Shown here: positions 57,171-64,000 of the stretch, piece by piece
How positions within the stretch are numbered: the first letter of the stretch is position 1
Layout of the letters: every line of letters starts with the position of its first letter
From: Paratrimastix pyriformis
Taxonomy: Eukaryota > Preaxostyla > Paratrimastigidae
NCBI GenBank assembly: GCA_027972325.1
Contig: JAPMOS010000038.1
Span: forward strand, 55,001-119,000
Direction of reading: 5' to 3'
Length of the DNA: 64,000 nt
Notes under the pieces: model-generated
The model's database searches: none
Told to the model about the DNA's origin: nothing
Seen by the model: only the letters and a program-made list of their open reading frames with translations
Position numbers and translations under genes: made by a program

Positions 57171-58432
57171 CTACTGTGAGATGCAGCCGGGGTTCTGCCG
57201 GCGATCCTCCGGCTCTGGACCACTCGGCTCTTCCAGCACGACCAAATTGATTCCATTGGGAACCATCTCCAGCGCCATCTGCTGGATTTCAGCCGAAACT
57301 CCCAGCGACAGCCGCTGCAGAGTCGCCACTGCAGAGCTTGCGAGAAATTGCATAAGGTGCCGTCCACCCCTGCCGATGGCTTGCAGGCTTAGGACGCTCA
57401 GGGTGGGGACTGCAGCGCGTGTGAGCGTCACTGGCCCCTCAATCTCGCCGACGATGCGCATCTCACGAAGGGCAGGCGCTTCTCGAATCGTGAGCTGCAT
57501 CAAATGACAACAGTCCGCATCCAGAAGGCCAAGAGCCATCGCTGGGCCCAGAAATTGCAGAGAGAGTGACGCCCAAGGTACCCTGATGGAAATGGAGCGG
57601 AGCGTGTGGCAGAGTTTCTCGGGGACGTCCAGGGTGACGGGAGTGCGAGAGGAACTGGCGATCCCGAGGACGCTCAGTTCGGGAACGAGAGCCCCGGCGC
57701 AAAGCTGCCGGAGGAAAGTGGCCTGTTCCGGGCCAGGGTCCAGGTCGCACAACCGGGCAAGCTTTGGGGCGTGCGAGAGGAGGCCGTGGAGAAGGAGCGA
57801 CTTGCACATGGGCACTTCGGACTCCACCGAGGTCAGTTCGGGGAGGAGCTCGAAGACTTCGAGAATAACGAGGGGTTGAGGTGATTCTAAAAAAAGCCGT
57901 TGGAGTCGGGTGCAAATTCGGAGCTGCAGCAGGGCCAGGTTCGCCAAGATGCAGAGGTCCAGCAGAGACTCGCAAATGATGGCAAGTGTCGGAATTTCTC
58001 CTTGGATCTCGACCTGCGACAGTCCACGCGGAATGGGGCGGAGATGCGTCGTGAGAAGCGCGCGTGCGGGCGCAAACGTGCACTCGGTGGTGGTGATGAA
58101 GGAGGGAGAGACAGGTATCGTCAAGGCCCGAGGAGAGAGAGAGAGAGAGAGAGAGCCATCAACCCAGGCCCGCCGTGCGTGGCCAAGACCGACTGCGACA
58201 AGAAGCTGCTGCTTCCTGGTGCCGCCTGAGGGCTCGACGAGCTACGGGCTGAGCACTGAGTGGGACGGAGTCAACCAGTTGGTATTTTAAGTGATTTCTT
58301 TTCTCTCTTTGTTCCCCTTTTACGGGCCCTGGTGGCTCGGTTTTCCGGAATATGAGAGAGAGTGGTATTTTAAGTGATTTCTTTTCTCTCTTTGTTCCCC
58401 TTTTACGGGCCCTGGTGGCTCGGTTTTCCGGA

Positions 58433-58476
<44 letters not shown>

Positions 58477-61400
58477 CAGGGTGAGGTCGACTATCGCTGT
58501 TTTTCGCTTCCGCTTGCGGAGGCGTTTTGACTCAACCGCGAAGTCACCCACCCTTGCTTTTTCGGAGAGCATTGCTGTTTGCTCTTCTTGCTTTCTTTGG
58601 ATGGTCAACACCCGTTCACAAGAGATCAAGCATTCGTCGAAATCTTCGAAGCCGGCATCGCCGACTACCTCAGAACCTTCTCAGGGATCACCAGTGAGGG
58701 ATTCACACTTGGTTTCTACTGCTGGTGCCATTCGTGCTGATTCCCACTCCGGTGCTCCGCCGATGCAATGGCGGACTCTTGCGTCCTCACAGCTGAATCA
58801 CGTGCGGCAGAACGTTTCAGCTGCGATTGTTCGCTTGACTGTATTCTCTGGTTCCACTGAGCTTCTGGACCTTCTCAAACTCCAACGACCTCAACGCGAT
58901 AGCGTCCTCCGGGGAGCGACTCTCCGGTTTCGTTCAGAAGTCGCATGCAGCTCAGCTGGAAGAGCTTGGCTCGCGTACGATTGGCTCGGTCTTCCCGCGG
59001 GCGCAGCACAAGTTTCCTGCCGCAGCGCTCCGCATTCCTCTTGGTCAACTCGATCCGGCTTCCGTTCCCACGGAGGCCGCCCACCCTGCCGCTCCTGCAC
59101 CCGCACCCGTCGCTGCGCCGCGCGCCCTGCCAGCGTCATCGGCTCCCGCTGCGCCAGCCCCTGCTTCGGACGAGCTCCCCCAGCCCCGGCCAGTCCCCGG
59201 GGTTGAAGCCCCTCCGGCGGTGGAGGTTCCCCTGGCGGCAGCCCCACCCCACCTCGGCGGGTTCTCCCCGCCGCCTGTACCCGCCCAAGCAAGGAAGGCC
59301 ACCTTCATCCTGCGCGAGGCGTTTCAGGCACTTCAAGTGGTGGTGGCTGAGCTCCCTCCGCCCCCCGACGTTCGCGAGCGCATCGAGGCCGCGCTCGTGG
59401 GCCTGGAAGGGCGCATCTGGGACGAGTTCGGGCGCGAGCGGGCGCATCGACGAGGAAGCGGCCAGGGTCCAGCCGCAGATTCGCCGAGGCGGCCGTGGCC
59501 GATGGACGACTGGCTGCGGCAGTCAGCGCCCTCACCTCCCCGCCCGTCCCTGACGACCCAACCCTCCCACAGAAGCTGCAGAGCCTGCACACCACGCTGG
59601 TGACCCCACACCCGCCGAGGTGCTTGCCCTGTACCCCAACCCCGAGGCCCCTGCCTGGTAGGACTTCGAGGCGGCCGAAGTGGCGAAGGTGGCCGCCGCT
59701 CTCAACAATGGGGCGCCGGGGCCCTCAGGTATCATGCCGGGGTGGCTCAGAGGTGCTATTCGGCGTGACGAGGCCCTTGCTGGGGCCTTGGCCTCGCTGT
59801 TCACATTTTTGCTCGCTCCGGGTGGGTTCCCCAGCCTCGCCCGCAGCCGCCTGGTCCCCCTCCCCAAGGATGGCGGATCCATTCGCCCAATTGCCCTGGG
59901 CGAGGCTTTGGAGCGGCTTTTCGCCAAGCTCTCCGCCATTCGGGTCCTCCCCATCACTCGCGGCCTTCTGTCGCCTTCTCAAGTGGGGATTGGGGTGCCC
60001 GACCCAGTCGGCCTCATCTCGGCCTACCTGGGCTGGGCCATTGCCGCAGCCATGGAGGACCACGTGCCGCTCTGCGTCATGCACATTGATATGGCATCCG
60101 CTTTCAACTCGGTCCGGCGCGACGCGGTTCTGGCAGCCACGGCGCCCTGGGGCCCCAGTTGTGCGGCGTCATGCGGGCACTCTACGACAACGAGCAGCTC
60201 CTCTACCGGGGGGTCGTCATCGACAACAAGGCCGGCGTGAGGCAAGGTGACCCCTTGTCCTCCCAGTCCTTCTGCCTGGCACTCGATCCCGCACTCCGGG
60301 CTGTGGAGCGTAGCGGGACGGCCCCGGTCATCCTCCGTGGCATCCGAGTCGTTGCATGTCTCGCTTACCACGATGATGCGTTCCTCATCGCCCCTTCTGT
60401 TCCGGCACTGGTGAAACAGCTCGAGGCCTTCCAAGGAGTGGCCACTCCGGTCGGCCTCCGCCTGCGGACCCAGAAGTGCTGGTTGTGGGCCAACGATCCT
60501 GCTGCGGAGCCTCTCTCGATCGACGGAGTGCCTGTCCCCCTGCGACGTCCCGACGAGGGCCTCGACCTCATGGGGACTTTCATTGGGCCCGAGGACTTCG
60601 TGGCCCGGGGGGTTCAGCGGGTCTACGATGAGGCCCTCCAGGCCGCGAGGCAGGTTGGCCAACTGACTCTGCAGTCCTGGTTGCTGGTCCTTCGCAGCTG
60701 CATCATCCCGAAAGTCATGCATGTGACGAGGTGCAGCTGCGTATACACCATCGGCGGGGGGCCCAAGCTCGTGGAGACCTTTGATGAGGCCATCTGGAGG
60801 CTGTTCAACGACCGCTTCTGCCTCTCTCCCGAGTCATACCCCCGCTCGCTGGTCAACGTCCCTCTTCGGCTGGGGGGGCTTGGCCTGCTGTCCATGGCCA
60901 TGGCGAGGGACGCGGGCACCGCCGGGGCCCTCATCTCCCTCCTCACAGCAACCTCCGGGGTCCCCGACCTCCTCCGCCAGCACCTCTGGGCGATGCTGGC
61001 AACCGTCACCACTGGGTCCGAGTATCTGCGCCAGCACACTTTTCTTGGGCAAGCATCGGAGTCTCTCGGTCGCATGGGCCTCAACCCGTCCGCTGACCAA
61101 CAACTCTTCCGGAGCGACACCGACGTCATGCCTGCCAAGGGTGCCCAGCACATTCTCTACCAGCGGTCCACCCGGGCACTCGCTGAGCGTCTCTGCGAGG
61201 ACGCGTGCCCCCTGTTGCGGAAGGTTCTGGCTACCACCGCCAACAGCACATCATCAGCATGGCTCACCTGCTTCCCGGCTCCGCTCTTCCGCATGGACGA
61301 CCACATCTTCAGGACCGCGATCGCTCTGCGCCTGGGCATTCCTCGGGTGAGTCAGCTCCACGACCTTTTCGGCCACGACTGCCCCGTCTGCCATCATCCC

Positions 61401-62174
61401 CTCGAGGAAGGCCACGACCTGTCCTGCGGGAGTGCTGTGCTCGGGCTGGAGATCGACCGCCACAACGCGATCACCTCCATCCTCCACCAGATGTGCATGA
61501 CAACCAGGCAGCCTGTCAAGATGGAGCACATGGTCCGGGCCGACAAGCGCAACAAGAAGCCTGACCTGGTCATTGCCCTCCCTGGGAAGGGGGAGGCCTC
61601 ACCTGACACTTTCACCCGGCATTACGTCGACGTGGCTGTGGGCAATGTCTTCGCTTCCACCTACGCGGACGCAGCCATTCGTGGCGAGGTCCCGCGTCTG
61701 CTGGAGGCCGGCAAGGTGAGCGACTACAGGCTCTGGAAGGAGTCCCACCCTGAGGCTGTCTTCCACCCCTTCGGCGCTTCCAACCTCGGCCAACTGGGCC
61801 CCCAAGCATTGGGTTTCCTCGACCTGGTCAAGGCCCAGTGCAACAAGATGCATGTTGCCTTCTCGAAGCATTGGTGGTGCACGAGGATCTCGGTGACTCT
61901 GATGTACTACGTTGCCCTGATGCCTGACTTCTGGTACCAGACTGCCTCCGGGAGACTGGCCGACACCCGCAACCCGTTTGCCATCAACCCAGGCCCGCCG
62001 TGCGTGGCCAAGACCGACTGCGACAAGAAGCTGCTGCTTCCTGGTGCCGCCTGAGGGCTCGACGAGCTACGGGCTGAGCACTGAGTGGGACGGAGCCAAC
62101 CAGTTGGTATTTTAAGTGATTTCTTTTCTCTCTTTGTTCCCCTTTTACGGGCCCTGGTGGCTCGGTTTTCCGGA

Positions 62175-62212
<38 letters not shown>

Positions 62213-63335
62213 TGGCGACCTTAAGCAAGCTGGTCGACACCAATGTGTACGAGGGAGACTTGACACCTGCCAAATCCAGCAGAGCTTCGGTCAATTGGTC
62301 GAACATCTCAGGTCCCAGTGCGTCGACCCTCCCCTCATAATTGCGCAGACAGGGAAAATTCCGAGCGGTCACAGGAACCCACCACCCACTGAGAGCCAGT
62401 GTTTCCAAGGTGTCACCAAAGGGTCGAAACACCGAGAGCTTGATTCGTTTCTCGCCACCCTGGACCATTTCCAAGGTGAGGCTGGTCAAACCGTCCAAGC
62501 GGCCGAGTTTGCGTGGCAACTCTTGGCATGAACATGCCAAAGACCGGAGTCGTGTCGGGTGCGGGAGCGCCTTGATGTCCAGATCCTCCGCCAGAAAAAC
62601 ACCGGCCAGACGTTCGAGGTCGGGCAGGTGACGCAGCACTTCGCTCAAAATATTGCTGCTGCAGAGAGGCGCCTGCAGAACCCTGAGGTTGGAGAGAGCA
62701 CTCAACGGGTACGGGTCCAATGGGATGCCACTCTCCTCGATGGTCAGCTCGCGCAGTTGAGGGCACTTTGCCAGGCCGTGCGCGAGGCTCCGTAGGAGTG
62801 TCAAGGCCGATATTGGCTCGCCTCTGATGGCGTGTGAAGAACTCAGCACAGTGAACGACTCCAGCCGAGCGGAGAGATGCTCCAACACCCGATTGAATGT
62901 TTCGTGCGTAAAACCACCCAGGGTTCGTAGTGTGAGAGAGTAAAGACAGTACCGTCCCGCAAAGATTGCATCCGCCCAACTTGCCGATAATTCGGCCCGG
63001 TAATCCAGGAGACACGGCAATGCCAACGATTCGAGGCGCTGACACGGACCCACCAGCAACTCCATTGAATTCAAAAGAGATGATGTTTTCTGCCTGAAAA
63101 GTCGGCGAGAAGGATGTGAGACGACAGGGGAATCCTGGGGCTCAACAAAATCTATGTGGCGGATGGTGCCGCGAACACGCAAGCGGATATCATGATTCAC
63201 AGATTGGAGCAGGCAATAGGCCTCCAAGTGAAAGGGCGCATTTCCCACGATGGTGGTGAGAAGTTCGGTGGGCAATGAAGACAATTGGTCCTGAATGACG
63301 AACGAATCCTCTTGAAGGATGACCCCTCCGTCCAT
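57171..63335 (-). CDS. F-box/LRR-like protein with a LINE-bearing intron
   Basis: The 5' part runs from ATG 63335 (MDGGVILQEDSFVIQ) through an F-box-like segment (LSSLPTELLTTIVGNAPFHL; LLQSVNHDIRLRVRGTI) and irregular LRRs (LESLALPCLLDYRAELS; CPQLRELTIEESGIP; LRSLACSCQELPRKLG) to LVSTSLLK at about 62220. A GTCGCC donor fits there, and a CTGTCGCAG acceptor near 58010 would resume with VEIQGEIPTLAIICESLLDL. The 3' part continues with further LRR-like units (CHLMQLTIREAPALREMRIV; PTLSVLSLQAIG) to CISQ, stop at 57171-57173. The 3' part has no ATG of its own, which supports a single split gene. The intron (about 4.2 kb) contains the GA-associated LINE, in the opposite orientation. If it were not an intron, the gene would be interrupted. 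The function is inferred as an SCF adaptor. Confidence 0.65.
58131..58154. repeat. (GA)n tract, left flank of the LINE array
   Basis: AGGAGAGAGAGAGAGAGAGA joining host-gene sequence to the first tail-only LINE copy. It probably descends from the original target repeat. Confidence 0.85.
58155..58355 (+). mobile_element. Tail-only LINE copy (201 bp)
   Basis: Identical in length to 61980-62180, the 3' end of the complete element, and differing at a single base (gagTcaac versus gagCcaac). It contains the last 26 codons, the stop, and the 3' UTR ending TTTTCCGGAATATGA. A classic severely 5'-truncated insertion of the same family; the near-identity indicates recent activity. Confidence 0.92.
58363..58438 (+). 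mobile_element. Tail-only LINE copy (76 bp)
   Basis: Corresponds exactly to the last 76 bp of the 3' UTR (62105-62180, starting TGGTATTTTAAGTG). It is separated from the 201-bp copy by GAGAGAG and followed by about 18 GA units. A second, shorter 5' truncation in the same head-to-tail array. Confidence 0.92.
58439..58474. repeat. (GA)18 tract before the complete LINE
   Basis: Pure GA between the 76-bp tail copy and the 5' end of the longer element. Confidence 0.95.
58475..62180 (+). mobile_element. LINE with C-terminal zinc knuckle, GA-associated
   Basis: About 3.7 kb. The 5' end starts CCCAGGGTGAGGTCGACTAT. The first frame starts at ATG 58601 (MVNTRSQEIKHSS), and a Pro/Ala-rich region follows in a shifted frame to about 59.6 kb. 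The RT starts at 59.68 kb (NNGAPGPSGIMPGWL; SRLVPLPKDGGSIRPI), with motif A MHIDMASAFNSVRRDAV, motif B GVRQGDPLSSQSFCLALDPA and motif C ACLAYHDDAFLIAP. The last long frame is open at 60159-62054; motif A lies in a different frame from motif B, so at least two frame breaks exist. After the RT comes CPVCHHPLEEGHDLSC and then RHNAI...KKPDLVI...YVDVAV, which resembles the CCHC plus PD-(D/E)XK-like endonuclease of REL-type LINEs (R2/R4/NeSL groups); this is an inference. No apurinic endonuclease was seen upstream. The 3' UTR ends CCGGAATATGA followed by GA repeats. Confidence 0.85.
62181..62208. repeat. (GA)14 tract after the LINE
   Basis: GA repeat joining the 3' end of the LINE to host intron sequence (AGTTTGGCGACC). 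With 58131-58154 it brackets the whole array, so no other target-site duplication can be recognised. Confidence 0.93.
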
Positions 63336-64000
63336 CACTACGACTGGAAAAGTTGCCGGCGCAGGCAGGCAGAGATCGGGGTGGTCGAGACGTTGACATG
63401 AATTCCCCGGTGGATAACCCCCCGCTGCTCTCTCACGATGCCGTATGACTCGAGAGAATGTGTTCAAAATGAAAAGCTTACAACATGGAAAGGGTGAAAT
63501 GTCGGCCGTTACGATCGGGATGTTCGGGAAGGCGCCGGACTGGGTGGGGGTGCTGTACTCGCGGTCGCACTGACTTGCGACCCGCTGGTCGTTGGAACGC
63601 TCGACTCTGGAGAAGGCGACGGAAAAACGGGATGAAGAGCATACGAAAAGGTCAATGAAGAAAAAACACAAAACACGAACGACGCCGACAGACCCCGTGT
63701 GGATGGTGGTGCGCCTGATCGGCCCCCGGCCGCCGAACGTGCAGCAGGGGCGGTTGTTGTGGCTGTGGCCTTGGGTTCTGCTGGCTGTGGGGGAACATAG
63801 TCCTTCGTGACATCTGGGGGGATGGGAGGGAGTGGTGGATGGACGAAGGAATCAGAATGGAGGCCTCAGCAGCCCCCCCCCTCCCCCCCGAAGTAGCGGG
63901 TTCTCAGTCGGAGCCAGTCAGGCCTGGCATTCACTCAGGCCAACGCCAAAAAAGTTCAGACCCTCCCACTACCCAGCGCCGGGGGATGTGGGTGGGTGGG
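63336..64000. other. Right edge, no gene recognised
   Basis: The 5' flank of the F-box/LRR-like gene, including its promoter. A short plus-strand frame at 63592-63810 has a Lys/Arg-rich start and a hydrophobic end with no recognisable domain. 63820-64000 is G/C-rich with short homopolymers. Confidence 0.5.

Noticed and set aside
58131-62208. Direct 201-bp repeats at both ends considered as LTRs
   Set aside because: The repeat is the coding 3' end plus 3' UTR of the LINE, with no integrase, protease or primer-binding site; the left copy is a truncated LINE insertion.

Overview
The window is nuclear DNA of a GC-rich, intron-dense unicellular eukaryote. The evidence is spliced housekeeping genes (ribosomal proteins uL30 and eL43, proteasome beta-1, cyclin H), stand-alone tRNA genes, LINE-type retrotransposons, and introns that are either very short (about 40-60 nt) or swollen to hundreds or thousands of bases by microsatellites, minisatellites and 20-31 nt poly-G/poly-C runs. 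A TmcB/TmcC-like membrane protein and a Cys-rich secreted protein fit a free-living protist. A metamonad such as Paratrimastix is my guess, not a demonstrated identification. Exon boundaries below were read by eye from frame continuity and GT/AG sites.

Layout: 1-800 is (GAT)n satellite holding a damaged copy of a UBA exon. 0.87-1.64 kb (+) is the 3' end of a GH3 beta-glucosidase with an antisense tRNA-Met in an intron. 2.95-20.77 kb (-) is one very large TmcB-like gene whose introns carry most of the satellites and a 590-bp TA-flanked inverted-repeat element. 21.86-23.04 kb (+) is the Cys-rich secreted protein. 24.0-24.8 kb (-) is a small coiled-coil protein. 25.4-26.4 kb (-) uL30 is divergent from a RING/TRAF zinc-finger gene (26.5-28.3 kb, +), followed by a kelch-repeat gene (28.4-32.3 kb, +) with a tRNA-Glu in an intron. 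33.8-41.3 kb is a minus-strand run: proteasome beta-1, eL43, an MBOAT acyltransferase and cyclin H. 41.4-46.9 kb (+) holds an LRR protein with a long array of acidic LF motifs, an F-box/LRR protein and a hypothetical protein. 47.2-53.7 kb (-) is a UBL-UBA-armadillo protein. 53.9-57.2 kb (-) is a decayed, 5'-truncated LINE. 57.2-63.3 kb (-) is an F-box/LRR-like gene whose long intron contains a second LINE (+) flanked by GA repeats and preceded by two tail-only copies.

Themes: several genes are ubiquitin-linked (RING/TRAF, proteasome beta-1, F-box/LRR x2, UBL-UBA-ARM), but nothing here shows that they form one pathway. Other patterns worth attention are an unusual 5' splice site (GT-Y-Y-G), repeated tandem copies of exon edges inside introns, tRNA genes in introns, and a LINE associated with (GA)n tracts. 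I found no prokaryotic operons, CRISPR arrays, LTR elements or virus-like elements.
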